The position numbers and the translations under genes were made by a program. 64,000 nt of DNA from assembly GCF_000307265.1 (NCBI RefSeq), contig NZ_DF158896.1:317441-381440 (forward strand), in the 5' to 3' direction. Source of the DNA: Oscillibacter ruminantium GH1. Lineage in GTDB: Bacteria; Bacillota; Clostridia; Oscillospirales; Oscillospiraceae. Under the pieces are notes generated by a model. It was not told where the DNA came from. It made no database searches and saw only the letters and a list, made by a program, of their open reading frames with translations. Numbering within the stretch: the first letter of the stretch is position 1; every line of letters begins with the position of its first letter. Positions 23,929-32,677 of this stretch are shown here, in pieces.

Positions 23929-24855
23929 TTACAGTCCGGCCTTGATGTTTGCCGCGATCTGGTCAGCGGTAAGACCGTATTCCCGCAGAACATCTGCGGC
24001 CTTGCCGGACTGGCCGAACTGGTCGCTGACGCCCAGCTTTTGGAACTTGCAGGAAACCTTGCCCATCAGCACGTCCGCTACCGCGTCGCCAAGCCCGCCG
24101 ATGACGCTGTGCTCCTCCACGGTGACCACCGCACCGCACTGCTTTGCGTACCTTGTGACGCAGTCCGCGTCGATGGGCTTGATGGTGTGGACATTGATGA
24201 CGGCGGCGTGGATGCCGTCGGCTTCCAGCAGCTTTGCGGCTTCCAAACACTCGGAAACCATCAGACCGCAGGTGAAGACCGCCACATCGGCACCTTCGCG
24301 CATCACGTTGGCCTTGCCCAGTTCAAAGGGATAGTCCTCCTCAAACACGGGGGATGCCAGACGGGCCAGCCGCAGATACGCGGGGCCGTCATACTCCGCC
24401 AGTGCGAAAACGGCCTTTTTGGCCTCCTTGGCGTCGGCGGGGACCACCACCGTCATGCCGGGAATCACCCGCATGAGGGCAAGGTCCTCAATGGCCTGAT
24501 GGCTGCCGCCGTCTTCACCCACGGACACGCCCGCATGAGTCATGCACAGCTTCACGTTGAAATGGGGATAAGCCACGGAGTTGCGCACCTGCTCATAGGC
24601 CCGGCCAGCGCCGAACATGGCAAAGGTGGAGCAGAAGGGGACAAGACCCATGGTGGACATACCGGCGGCCACATCCACCATGTTTGCCTCGGCAATGCCC
24701 ATGTTGAAATGGCGGTCGGGATAGACCTTTTGGAACTTTCCGGTCTGGGTGGCGTTGGCCAGATCCGCGTCCAGAACAACGACCTTGTCGTTCTGCGCAC
24801 CCAGCTCGATCAGCGCCTCGCCGTATGCAGCGCGGGTAGCGATTTTTTCTGCCAT
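23929..24855 (-). CDS. Transketolase, C-terminal (pyrimidine-binding) subunit
   Basis: A 308-residue second half of a split transketolase. It starts MAEKIATRAAYGEALIELG, carries the pyrimidine-domain glutamate region (FNMGIAEANMVDVAAGMS) and the C-terminal transketolase domain (AVFTCGLMVSECLEAAKLL, TVEEHSVIGGLGDAVADVL). It pairs with the N-terminal subunit encoded directly upstream; one base separates the stop of that gene from this ATG. The two-gene form is standard in archaea and many Clostridia. The pair links pentose phosphates with glycolysis; there is no full-length tkt here. Confidence 0.95.
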   Translation of the reverse strand: MAEKIATRAAYGEALIELGAQNDKVVVLDADLANATQTGKFQKVYPDRHFNMGIAEANMVDVAAGMSTMGLVPFCSTFAMFGAGRAYEQVRNSVAYPHFNVKLCMTHAGVSVGEDGGSHQAIEDLALMRVIPGMTVVVPADAKEAKKAVFALAEYDGPAYLRLARLASPVFEEDYPFELGKANVMREGADVAVFTCGLMVSECLEAAKLLEADGIHAAVINVHTIKPIDADCVTRYAKQCGAVVTVEEHSVIGGLGDAVADVLMGKVSCKFQKLGVSDQFGQSGKAADVLREYGLTADQIAANIKAGL

Positions 24856-24856
24856 C

Positions 24857-25672
24857 TTACTTTCCCTCCAGTTCCGCAAGGGCCTGTGCCCGCTGATCCT
24901 CGTTGGGGGCCTTGCCGTGCCAGCCCACCTGATTTTCCATAAAGGACACGCCCTTGCCCTTGACCGTGTGGCCCAAGATGCAGCGGGGCTTGCCGGGAAC
25001 AATGGGGCGGGCCATGGCTTCCATCACGGCGGCGGCATCGTTGCCGTCGGCCAGTTCAATGAGATCAAAGCCGAAGGCCCGGAGTTTGGCCGGCAGGTCG
25101 CCAAGGCTCATCACCTGCTCATTGGAGCCGTCGATCTGAAGGCCGTTGTTATCAAAAAGGACGGTGAGGTTGTCCAGCTTATAATGAGCGGCGGACATAA
25201 AGGCCTCCCAAATCTGGCCTTCCTGTGCTTCGCCGTCGCCGCACATTGCGAAAACCTTCGTATCCTTGCCCATATGCTTGGCGGCGAGGGCCATGCCAAC
25301 GGCAATGGATACTCCCTGACCCAAAGAGCCGGTGGACGCGTCCACTCCGGGGACCTTCTTCGCGTCGGGGTGGCCCTGCAGGATGCTGTGAAGCTGGCGG
25401 AAGTTTTTAAATTCCTCTTTGGAGAAGAAGCCCAGCTCCGCCAAAACGCCGTAATAGCAGGGGGCGGCATGGCCCTTGCTCAAAACAAAGCGATCCCGGT
25501 TGGGGTCCTTTGGATTCTTGGGGTCCACCCGCATCTGGGTGCAGAACGCGGCGCTCATCAGCTCCACGGCGGACAAAGACCCGCCGGGGTGCCCACTGCC
25601 GGCGTTAGCGGTCATGTTGATGATGTCCCGCCGCACTGCCGCACAGAATTGTTCCAACTCTTGCGTTGTCAT
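24857..25672 (-). CDS. Transketolase, N-terminal (TPP-binding) subunit
   Basis: A 271-residue first half of transketolase. It holds the diphosphate/magnesium-binding motif GDGEAQEGQIWEA ending in FDNNGLQIDG, and the substrate-side histidines in NAGSGHPGG and LSKGHAAPCYYG. GGAGG precedes the ATG at 25672. First gene of the two-gene operon, with a minus-strand promoter at 25721-25749. Confidence 0.96.
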   Translation of the reverse strand: MTTQELEQFCAAVRRDIINMTANAGSGHPGGSLSAVELMSAAFCTQMRVDPKNPKDPNRDRFVLSKGHAAPCYYGVLAELGFFSKEEFKNFRQLHSILQGHPDAKKVPGVDASTGSLGQGVSIAVGMALAAKHMGKDTKVFAMCGDGEAQEGQIWEAFMSAAHYKLDNLTVLFDNNGLQIDGSNEQVMSLGDLPAKLRAFGFDLIELADGNDAAAVMEAMARPIVPGKPRCILGHTVKGKGVSFMENQVGWHGKAPNEDQRAQALAELEGK

Positions 25673-25720
25673 ATCGTTCCTCCATATTCCCGTGAATTTG
25701 GGGTATATTCCTGAGTCCTT

Positions 25721-25749
25721 ACGGTATCACAAGTGACCGGACGTGTCAA
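25721..25749 (-). promoter_or_regulatory. Promoter of the split transketolase operon
   Basis: On the minus strand TTGACA (25744-25749), 17-bp spacer, TACCGT (25721-25726); perfect -35, weak -10. Confidence 0.5.
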
Positions 25750-25820
25750 GAAAGAACCTCCCCGCCGCAACTTGCCTGCCTTCGATGTCAAAGGGAAAGC
25801 CGCATGACCGCATGGGGGAC

Positions 25821-25849
25821 TTGCGCAGGGGAAAAAACCCCGCTATAAT
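25821..25849 (+). promoter_or_regulatory. Promoter of fumC
   Basis: Consensus TATAAT at 25844-25849, 17 bp after TTGCGC (25821-25826). Confidence 0.6.
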
Positions 25850-25945
25850 GAGGAAAAACAGCAATCAAGTTTACTGGACACGGCCTGCACCGGACAAGCA
25901 CACAGAGGGCGGCAGAAAGAAATGAAAGACCTTTCCGCACCGCAC

Positions 25946-25964
25946 GAAAACGATTAAAAAAACG
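25946..25964 (+). promoter_or_regulatory. Possible second LacI-type site in the fumC leader
   Basis: Nineteen bases here match the minus-strand gap operator at 17 of 19 positions (GAAAACGATTAA... versus GCAAACGATTAA...). The right arm of the palindrome is not kept (GGG follows). It lies just before the ribosome site. Confidence 0.35.
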
Positions 25965-25976
25965 GGGGAGCATAAG

Positions 25977-27335
25977 ATGGCGACAAGACTGGAGCATGAT
26001 ACGATGGGGGAGATTGCCGTCCCGGCGGAGCATTTTTGGGGCGCGCAGACTCAGCGGAGTTTTGAAAATTTCAAGATTGGCACGGAGAAGATGCCAAAGG
26101 AGATCATCTCGGCCTTTGCTTATTTAAAAGAGGCCTGCGCCCGGGCCAACGCGGACTGCGGCAAGCTGACAGGGGAGCAGGCGGGCGCGGTTGCCACCGT
26201 GTGCGCCGAGATTCGGGATGGGAAGTGGGATGGAGAGTTCCCGCTGGCCGTCTGGCAGACCGGCTCCGGCACCCAGACCAACATGAATGTCAACGAGGTG
26301 ATCGCCCATCTGGCGGCGGAACAGGGCATTTCCCTCCACCCCAATGACCATGTCAATGCCTCCCAGTCCAGCAACGACACCTTTCCCTCGGCGCTGCACA
26401 TTGCGGCGGTTCTGGCGGTTGCGAACAGCGTTTTACCTGCGGCAAAGCGGCTCAGCGAGACGTTTCTGCGGCTGGAGGAGGAGAATCGGGACGTGATCAA
26501 AATCGGCCGCACCCATTTGCAGGATGCCACGCCGCTCCGCTTTTCGCAGGAGATTTCCGGCTGGCGGGAGCTGGTGGACGCGCCTTGCCGGATGCTGGAA
26601 GCGTCTCTTTCAGAGCTGCGGCGGCTCGCCATCGGCGGCACCGCCGTGGGCACCGGCTTGAACGCACCGCAGGGATACGACGCACGGGTCTGCGGCTATC
26701 TCACGAATTTGACAGGAACGACGTTCGTCCCCGATCAAAATAAATTTCACGCCCTCACCAGCAAGGACGCACTGGTCTTTTCTCACGGTGCGCTGAAGGC
26801 ATTGGCGGCGAACTTGATGAAAATTGCCAACGATATCCGTTGGTATGCCGGCGGCCCCCGCTGCGGGCTGGGAGAGATTCATATCCCGGAGAACGAACCG
26901 GGCAGCTCCATCATGCCGGGAAAGGTGAATCCCACCCAGTGCGAGGCAGTGACCATGGTGGCGGTGCAGGTGATGGGCAACGACGCGGCAGTGGGCTTTG
27001 CCGCGTCTCAGGGAAATTTCCAGCTGAACGTGTTTTTGCCGGTGAGCGCGCAGAACTTTTTGCAGTCTGCCCGTCTGCTGGCGGACGCCATGGAATCCTT
27101 CCGCGTCCACTGTTTGGAGGGCTTGACGGCAAATCGGGAGAAGATGGACTTTAACCTTCACAATTCTCTGATGCTGGTGACCTGCCTGACGCCGAAGATC
27201 GGCTATGAAAAGGCGGCGCAGTGCGCGAAAAAAGCGCTGCATGACGGCACGACCCTGAAAGCGGCGGTGCTGGCGCTGGGGCTGCTCAGCGAGACGGAAT
27301 TTGACGAGGCGGTGCGCCCTGAAAAAATGGTGTAA
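25977..27335 (+). CDS. fumC: Class II fumarate hydratase
   Basis: A 452-residue enzyme that interconverts fumarate and malate. Family marks: the N-terminal ERDTMGEI-like [50 protein letters not shown] and the signature [11 protein letters not shown]. The [10 protein letters not shown] and TAGETPLN-like regions separate it from aspartase, which lacks this TQTNMN form. GGGGGAG precedes the ATG. It has its own promoter and ends near a long palindrome. Confidence 0.95.
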   Translation: MATRLEHDTMGEIAVPAEHFWGAQTQRSFENFKIGTEKMPKEIISAFAYLKEACARANADCGKLTGEQAGAVATVCAEIRDGKWDGEFPLAVWQTGSGTQTNMNVNEVIAHLAAEQGISLHPNDHVNASQSSNDTFPSALHIAAVLAVANSVLPAAKRLSETFLRLEEENRDVIKIGRTHLQDATPLRFSQEISGWRELVDAPCRMLEASLSELRRLAIGGTAVGTGLNAPQGYDARVCGYLTNLTGTTFVPDQNKFHALTSKDALVFSHGALKALAANLMKIANDIRWYAGGPRCGLGEIHIPENEPGSSIMPGKVNPTQCEAVTMVAVQVMGNDAAVGFAASQGNFQLNVFLPVSAQNFLQSARLLADAMESFRVHCLEGLTANREKMDFNLHNSLMLVTCLTPKIGYEKAAQCAKKALHDGTTLKAAVLALGLLSETEFDEAVRPEKMV

Positions 27336-27389
27336 GTGCCGGGATAGACAGAGCGTTGGTCGGCAAAGAGACTTTCATAAATATACGAT

Positions 27390-27437
27390 AAGCGGATTCC
27401 CCGCAAAAGTCATGTGACTTTTGCGGGGAATCCGCTT
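27390..27437. terminator. 23-bp perfect palindrome between fumC and the convergent radical SAM gene
   Basis: Arms 27390-27412 and 27415-27437. Neither side has a T-run, yet it lies between convergent genes where a bidirectional terminator is expected. The loop-proximal part AAAAGTC/GACTTTT is shared with the terminator at 21288-21329. Confidence 0.5.
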
Positions 27438-27515
27438 GCTTATGAAAGAAAGTTTGTTCCGGGCAGTCCCATATAATTCCCGCGCGACACCGAATACGCA
27501 ATATGCCGCGCCGCC

Positions 27516-28385
27516 TTACAGCCCGGAAAGGTCAAAATTCGGCGTATATTCCTCTTTTGCGGAAGTGCGCTCCTGAGTATATCCGTCGGTAACACCGCAG
27601 TTTTCCAGATATTGCACGGCGGCGGCATATTCCGCCTTCGTCACATGGCGGGCCAGATTCCCAACCGCACCCGGCTGGGGCGTATACTGCGCCATCAGGG
27701 AAAACAGCACGTCGCCGGGGCGGAACGTCTCCGCCACCCAGTCGATCACGCGGCGGGTGTTTTCCAGTTCTCCGGGCAGCAGAAGGTGGCGGATCAGCAC
27801 ACCAGATTTCAGCTGTCCGTTTTCCATTTTGTACGGGCCTGTCTGGTGGAACATCTCCAAAATCGCGGCGCTGGCCCAGTCGAAATAGTCCTCCGCGCCA
27901 GAGTATTTTTTCGCCGGGGCGGACAGGGCGTATTTCAGGTCCGGCAGATAGATATCCACCTTGCCCGCAAGCATACGGAGGGTTTCCGGGTTTTCATAGC
28001 CGCCCGAGTTCCACACCACCGGAACCGGCAGCGCCGGTTCCAAAGATTCCGCGATGACGGGTGTGAAATGGGTGGGCGTGACCAGATCAATGCAGGCCGC
28101 GCCCTGCGCAATCAGCTCCCCGTAAATTTCCCGCAAACGCGCCGCGCTGACGGGCTTTCCCTGCCCCTGAAGGGAAATGGGGTCGTTTTGGCAGAAGCAG
28201 CACCGGAGATTGCAGCCGGAGAAAAAGACGCATCCCGCGCCGTGGACTCCCACAAGGCACGGTTCCTCCCACTGATGGAGCATGGCTTTCGCCGCCACCG
28301 GGGTCAGCGGTTGACCGCAGACACCGCCAGGGACGGTTTCCGTCCGCTCTGCGCCGCAAGAACGGGGACAGAGCGTACAGATCAT
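27516..28385 (-). CDS. Radical SAM protein (PflA-like, COG1313 group)
   Basis: A 289-residue radical SAM enzyme. The cluster motif is CNLRCCFC (C-x3-C-x2-C) in FFSGCNLRCCFCQN. Upstream it has a second cysteine set CTLCPRSC near the N-terminus. The protein resembles uncharacterised 'pyruvate formate-lyase activating enzyme-like' proteins rather than true PflA, which lacks the N-terminal CxxC part. Substrate unknown. The start at 28385 is used because the thymidine kinase gene ends in an ATGA overlap there, and the longer frame to 28442 overlaps tdk without similarity. Confidence 0.85.
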   Translation of the reverse strand: MICTLCPRSCGAERTETVPGGVCGQPLTPVAAKAMLHQWEEPCLVGVHGAGCVFFSGCNLRCCFCQNDPISLQGQGKPVSAARLREIYGELIAQGAACIDLVTPTHFTPVIAESLEPALPVPVVWNSGGYENPETLRMLAGKVDIYLPDLKYALSAPAKKYSGAEDYFDWASAAILEMFHQTGPYKMENGQLKSGVLIRHLLLPGELENTRRVIDWVAETFRPGDVLFSLMAQYTPQPGAVGNLARHVTKAEYAAAVQYLENCGVTDGYTQERTSAKEEYTPNFDLSGL

Positions 28386-28969
28386 GTCTGGTCCGCCTTG
28401 AAATCCGGGCCGAGATTTCCCTCCCGCCAGTGGCGGCGGCACAAGCCGATGTACTGGTCGTTGGCTCCCAGCACCACCTGCGCGCCCTCTTTCAGCACAT
28501 GGCCGTCCTTGTCAAACCGGGCGTTGAATGTGGCCTTTTTTCCGCACCAGCAGATGGTCTTGACCTCCTCGATCTTGTCCGCCATCACCAAAAGCTCCTC
28601 GCTGCCGGGGAACAGGTCGCCCTTGAAGTCAGCCCGCAGCCCATAGCAGATGACAGGGATGCCGCAGTCGTCCACCAGAGAGACGAGATAGTCCACTTCC
28701 TCTTTCGACAGGAACTGGGCCTCATCCACGATGATACAAGCATTTTGTTGCAATTCCATGGGGTTGATCTTTCGCATTTCGTCAAAGTAGATGCAGGGGT
28801 ATCTCAGGCCGATGCGGGAGGAAACCATGTGGTCGCCGTCCCGCTGATCCAGCCGGGGTTTTACCAAAAGCGTCTGCTGGCCCCGCTCCTCATAGTTGAA
28901 GCGGGTCATCAGAGCGTTTGCCGTTTTGCTGGAGCCCATGGCTCCGTACTTGAAGTAAAGCTGTGCCAT
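28382..28969 (-). CDS. tdk: Thymidine kinase
   Basis: A 195-residue type II thymidine kinase that phosphorylates thymidine for salvage. P-loop GAMGSSKT near the N-terminus, Walker B-like VDEAQF, the lasso loop with GLRADFKGDLFPGS, and the zinc ligands CWCG together with the C-terminal CRRH. Full length. Preceded by the zinc-ribbon gene with 6 bp between, so probably an operon with the radical SAM gene. Confidence 0.97.
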   Translation of the reverse strand: MAQLYFKYGAMGSSKTANALMTRFNYEERGQQTLLVKPRLDQRDGDHMVSSRIGLRYPCIYFDEMRKINPMELQQNACIIVDEAQFLSKEEVDYLVSLVDDCGIPVICYGLRADFKGDLFPGSEELLVMADKIEEVKTICWCGKKATFNARFDKDGHVLKEGAQVVLGANDQYIGLCRRHWREGNLGPDFKADQT

Positions 28970-28975
28970 TGCTGT

Positions 28976-29638
28976 TTATTCTCCCTTTTCTGTTTCCTCG
29001 TATGTTTCTCCCGGATGATCGGGCGGCGCTGTTTCGCATCCCTGATGCACCGCGTAAGACATCTTTTCCGCGTCGGACAGCGTATTCAAAATACTGTCGG
29101 AGAGGGGCTTTGTACCCAGCGGCGCGTCCAGATTTGCCGTGTCAAAAAAAATTTTTTGACAGTCCTTGCAGAACCAGCAGACCTTATAGGCGCTGTCCAG
29201 CCAGCCGCCCTCGTCCTGAATCGACACCGTGCTGACCAGCAATCCCGGTGTTTCTGCTGACCAGCGGGCGCCGTCCCGCCCGCCAGATAGATAGCCCTTT
29301 TGCATATCTTTTCCGCACCACGGGCATTTCTCCGGCGGTGATTCCGGCTCCTCCGGCTTGTCGTGATGATCGGGCTTAAAGCTGGAAATAAAACTGTCCA
29401 GCATGCCCCTTGCTGTCAAGCCCGATTCGTTCGGCTTGGTCGCATCGCTGCTTTCCGCGGGCCGGGCCTGCCGTACGGTTTTAAAATAGGCGCGGAACTC
29501 GTCGGAAAAGGAGGGCGCGTCCTCCTGACAAGATTCCTGAGGCTCTTGAGGCTGCTGGGGCGGTTTCTGCGGCTGTTTTCCTCTGGACTTCTGGTATTTT
29601 TCCCACTCACCCTCGTCGTCTCGGTTCCAAAAGGCCAT
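28976..29638 (-). CDS. Zinc-ribbon protein, DUF6487-like
   Basis: A 220-residue protein of unknown function. Residues 1-95 are polar, Gln/Pro/Glu-rich and probably disordered (KQPQKPPQQPQEPQES). From about residue 100 there is CPWCGKDMQKGYL...GGRDGARW and later CWFCKDCQKIFFD, four cysteine pairs' worth of a ribbon like the DUF6487 family. The tail is acidic and without a clear fold. The gene is next to tdk. No catalytic motif is visible; a metal-binding or protein-binding role is likely. Confidence 0.7.
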   Translation of the reverse strand: MAFWNRDDEGEWEKYQKSRGKQPQKPPQQPQEPQESCQEDAPSFSDEFRAYFKTVRQARPAESSDATKPNESGLTARGMLDSFISSFKPDHHDKPEEPESPPEKCPWCGKDMQKGYLSGGRDGARWSAETPGLLVSTVSIQDEGGWLDSAYKVCWFCKDCQKIFFDTANLDAPLGTKPLSDSILNTLSDAEKMSYAVHQGCETAPPDHPGETYEETEKGE

Positions 29639-29662
29639 GTCGTCATTCCTCCTTTGTCCGCA

Positions 29663-30145
29663 TTATAGCTTCAGCTGCATGAAAATCGTCTCCGGCAGGG
29701 GACTGTCGTTGTATCGGGGAATCTCGTAAAACCCCAGCCTGCGGTACATGTGGATGGCGGTGGTCAGCATGGGCAGGGTATCGAGATTCATGTACTGGTA
29801 ACCGATTTCCCGCGCGTCGGAAAGAAGACGGTTCACCAGCGCCGCCCCGATTCGCTTTCTCCGGAACTGGGGCCGGACATACAGCCGTTTCATCTCGCAG
29901 GTTTTGTCGTCCAGCTTTCGCAATGCCACGCAGCCCGCCGGTTTTCCGTCCGCCCGGGCCAGATACAGCCGCCCGTCGGGTTTGCCGTACTTCTGGCGCA
30001 GGTTGGCCAGCTCCGCGTCGCAGTGCTGCACCTGCAAATAGGACGCAAAGGGCGGCACCGCCAAAATCAGAGTGTCCACATATTCTTGGATCATGGAGCG
30101 CATGACCTCCGGCTGTTCATAGGCCGATTCCAATGTCAGTAACAT
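29663..30145 (-). CDS. GNAT family N-acetyltransferase (paralogue 1)
   Basis: A 160-residue GNAT acetyltransferase. The acetyl-CoA pyrophosphate loop is RRKRIGAALV, with the preceding MKRLYVRPQF strand. The start at 30145 is chosen because GAGGAAC lies upstream, giving the same length (160) as its neighbour. It is a tandem paralogue of the gene at 30194-30676: both share the LYLARADG, KYG/PDGR and LSDAREIGY-like blocks and the NDSPLPETI end, and the DNA is nearly identical in parts. Substrate unknown. Confidence 0.85.
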   Translation of the reverse strand: MLLTLESAYEQPEVMRSMIQEYVDTLILAVPPFASYLQVQHCDAELANLRQKYGKPDGRLYLARADGKPAGCVALRKLDDKTCEMKRLYVRPQFRRKRIGAALVNRLLSDAREIGYQYMNLDTLPMLTTAIHMYRRLGFYEIPRYNDSPLPETIFMQLKL

Positions 30146-30193
30146 GATTTGTTCCTCGCTTTCCGTTCGCATTCCAAGACTTGCGCCGCCGCG

Positions 30194-30676
30194 TCACAGC
30201 GTCAGACACAGGTAAATCGTCTCCGGCAGGGGACTGTCGTTATAGCAGGGAATCTCTGTAAATCCCCGCCGCTTGTACATGGCAATGGCGGTGGTGAGAA
30301 AGGGGAGAGTGTCCAGCAGAATTTTGCGGTAGCCAATTTCCCGCGCGTCCGCCAGAATCCGATCCAGAAGGACTGCGGAAATCCCCAGACCCCGGAATGG
30401 GGGCCGGACGTACATCCGCTTCAGCTCACAGCGCGTATCGTCCAGCTTTCGCAGCGCCGCGCACCCGGCCACAGCCCCGTCCGCCCGGGCCAGATACAGC
30501 CGCCCGTCCGGCAGGCCATATTTGCTCCGCAGATCGTCCAGCTCCGCGCCGTAGTGCTGAATGCGCAGATAATTTGCAAAGGAAGGACTTTCCTGCACCA
30601 GCATATCCGTGTACTCCTGAAACAGGGGCCGAATCTCCTGCTGATCGTCATACGCAAGCTCCAGCGTCAAATCCAT
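30194..30676 (-). CDS. GNAT family N-acetyltransferase (paralogue 2)
   Basis: A 160-residue GNAT acetyltransferase with RGLGISAVLL in the acetyl-CoA loop, preceded by LKRMYVRPPF. It is most similar to the following gene over its whole length, so the pair arose by tandem duplication and then diverged mainly in the first 40 residues, where substrate contacts often lie. GGGAGG precedes the ATG. 22 bp separate it from mutY. Confidence 0.85.
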   Translation of the reverse strand: MDLTLELAYDDQQEIRPLFQEYTDMLVQESPSFANYLRIQHYGAELDDLRSKYGLPDGRLYLARADGAVAGCAALRKLDDTRCELKRMYVRPPFRGLGISAVLLDRILADAREIGYRKILLDTLPFLTTAIAMYKRRGFTEIPCYNDSPLPETIYLCLTL

Positions 30677-30698
30677 GGCACAGACCTCCCTTATGATT

Positions 30699-31787
30699 TT
30701 ATGGCTCCGGGTTCTCCTTGTTCAGCGCGGTCTTCGCTTCGGTCAAAAAGCGGGCGAAAGCCGACGGCACGGCCCGCTCTTCCAGCGTCGCTCCATCCGC
30801 CCAGAAAAAGTCCTCCGGTCCATTTCCGGCAACGCTTAACACGTATCCGGTCATGCGCCACTCCACATGGGAGAAGATGTGCTTTGCCGTCAGCCGCCGG
30901 TCCCAGTCCACCGGCGTCAAATCCCAGAGGGCAGCCTGTGCTCCGGCAGCGGCCTCGTCCAGTGTGCCATCCACGTTTGGAAATTCCCACAGACCTGCCA
31001 GCAGGCCGTCTTCGGGTCGCTTGCGCAGGGCGATTTTCCCCTCCCGTGAAAAGATGAACACCGTTTTTTCCTCCACCCGCCGCGCCTTTTTGGGCGCTTT
31101 CACCGGAAGGCTCTCCGCCGTGCCCCGCTTTCGGCCAAGGCATCGCTCCGCCAGCGGGCAGAGCAGGCATTTCGGAGGGCCGTTGGGGACGCATACCACG
31201 GCCCCCAGCTCCATAAACGCCTGATTGAAGACGCGGATATCCTCCGAACTGTCGGGCATGATCTCCTCAATTCGCGCCCGGACGGCCTTTTTTGTTTTCG
31301 GGTCCCCTATGTCGCTGTGATCGTCCTCCAGCCGGGAAAATACCCGGAGTACGTTTCCGTCCACCGCCGGTTCCCGCCGACCGAAGGCGGCGGAGGCAAT
31401 GGCCGAGGCGGTGTAGTCCCCAATCCCCGGCAGGGTTAAAAGCTCCTCGTAGGTATCCGGAAATTTCCCGGCAAAATCCTGCATCACGGTCTTGGCCGCT
31501 TTTTGCAAATTTCTGGCCCGGCTGTAATAACCAAGACCTTCCCACAGCTTCATCAACTGCTCTTCCGGCGCGTTGGCCAGAGCTTCCACCGAGGGGAAGG
31601 CTGCAAGAAAACGCTGATAATAGCCCAAAACCGCCGCCACACGGGTTTGCTGGAGCATGATCTCCGACACCCAGATGGGGTAGGGATCCCGTGTTTTCCG
31701 CCAAGGCAAATCCCGGGCGCTGGTATGATACCACGCCAGTAAAGGCAAAACAATTTCCGATAGAGTTGTCAGCGGGGTATGGGGCAT
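30699..31787 (-). CDS. mutY: A/G-specific adenine glycosylase
   Basis: A 362-residue repair enzyme that removes adenine mispaired with 8-oxoguanine. N-terminal helix-hairpin-helix LPGIGDYTASAIASAAFG with the catalytic Asp in VDGNVLRV, and the iron-sulfur cluster C-x7-C-x2-C-x5-C in CVPNGPPKCLLCPLAERC. A C-terminal NUDIX-like 8-oxoG recognition domain follows (FIFSREGKIALRKRPEDGLLAGLWEFPN). TAGGAG precedes the ATG at 31787; a frame extension to 31838 is unsupported. Confidence 0.95.
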   Translation of the reverse strand: MPHTPLTTLSEIVLPLLAWYHTSARDLPWRKTRDPYPIWVSEIMLQQTRVAAVLGYYQRFLAAFPSVEALANAPEEQLMKLWEGLGYYSRARNLQKAAKTVMQDFAGKFPDTYEELLTLPGIGDYTASAIASAAFGRREPAVDGNVLRVFSRLEDDHSDIGDPKTKKAVRARIEEIMPDSSEDIRVFNQAFMELGAVVCVPNGPPKCLLCPLAERCLGRKRGTAESLPVKAPKKARRVEEKTVFIFSREGKIALRKRPEDGLLAGLWEFPNVDGTLDEAAAGAQAALWDLTPVDWDRRLTAKHIFSHVEWRMTGYVLSVAGNGPEDFFWADGATLEERAVPSAFARFLTEAKTALNKENPEP

Positions 31788-31969
31788 GATATTATATACT
31801 CCTAATTGAATTTCGCATTTTGCGGCGCGATTACGCACGAAGCCGTGTCCTGATCCGCGAGAGACCGCCGCCGTAACTGTTTGCGCGTTCCACTCTTTTT
31901 GATTGCTTCTCAGTATATCATATCCCGGGCACGGCGGGATATTTTTTTTTAGAAATTTATCAAAACCAC

Positions 31970-32000
31970 TTGACCTTTCCCTTGGTGGAGGGTATAGGAT
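31970..32000 (+). promoter_or_regulatory. MerR-type promoter with autoregulatory dyad
   Basis: TTGACC (31970-31975) and TAGGAT (31995-32000) are 19 bp apart, the long spacer typical of MerR-activated promoters, over an imperfect dyad CCTTTCCCTTGGTGGAGGG. With TATAGG (31993-31998) the spacer would be 17. Confidence 0.6.
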
Positions 32001-32026
32001 ACAACGTGAAAGCGAGGGAACGGGCT

Positions 32027-32677
32027 TTGAAGATCAACGAAGTGGAACAGTTGGTGGGTATCACCAAGAAGAACATCCGATTTTACGAGGCGGAAGGACT
32101 TCTAAATCCCCAGCGCAACAGCGAAAATGGCTACCGGAACTATGGCGACGGCGATGTGGAGGCCCTGCGGCGGATTAAGCTGCTACGCAAGCTGGGCGTT
32201 CCCATTGAGGAAATCCGGCGGCTTCAAAGCGGGCGGCTGACGGTGGCGGACGCCATGCGCCGCCATCAGGTGGCCATCGACCGGGAGACGGAGAACCTGA
32301 GCAAGGCGCGGACGGTGTGCGGTCAGCTGGCGGAAAACGGAATCACGCTGGAGGATCTGGATGCGGCGGCGGTGCTTGCGCAGATGGAACAGATGGAACA
32401 GGAGGGAACGACCTTTATGAACAAGCAGAAAGACGATGTGCGCAGACGGTACGTGGCCCCCATCGTGTGCGCGGTTTTGATGGCGATGCTGATGATCGGC
32501 GTAATCTGGCTGATGCTCTGGGGCTTTGACACGGACCCGGCGGGCGCGCCGCCGATGCCGGTGCTGGCGCTGTTTATCGGAATTCCCGCCGTGGTTATCA
32601 TCGGCGTGGGCATTGCGCTGATCCAGCGGCTCAGAGAGATTGGCAAGCGGGAGGAAGATGATGCAAGGCGATTTTGA
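32027..32677 (+). CDS. MerR family regulator with C-terminal membrane segments
   Basis: A 216-residue protein. Residues about 1-75 form a MerR winged helix (LKINEVEQLVGITKKNIRFYEAEGLL...YGDGDVEALRRIKLLRKLGVPI), then a coiled dimer helix to about residue 125, then two hydrophobic segments (PIVCAVLMAMLMIGVIWLML and PVLALFIGIPAVVIIGVGIAL) with a short loop between. I use the TTG start at 32027 (GAGGGAA upstream, 22 nt after the promoter). A methionine at the domain border (MNKQKDDVRRR) could mark an internal start. A membrane-bound MerR would be unusual; the effector is unknown. Overlaps the next gene. Confidence 0.75.
   Translation: MKINEVEQLVGITKKNIRFYEAEGLLNPQRNSENGYRNYGDGDVEALRRIKLLRKLGVPIEEIRRLQSGRLTVADAMRRHQVAIDRETENLSKARTVCGQLAENGITLEDLDAAAVLAQMEQMEQEGTTFMNKQKDDVRRRYVAPIVCAVLMAMLMIGVIWLMLWGFDTDPAGAPPMPVLALFIGIPAVVIIGVGIALIQRLREIGKREEDDARRF

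Noticed and set aside
25743..25925. 60-codon frame upstream of fumC
   Set aside because: It spans the fumC promoter; basic, low-complexity product without ribosome site.
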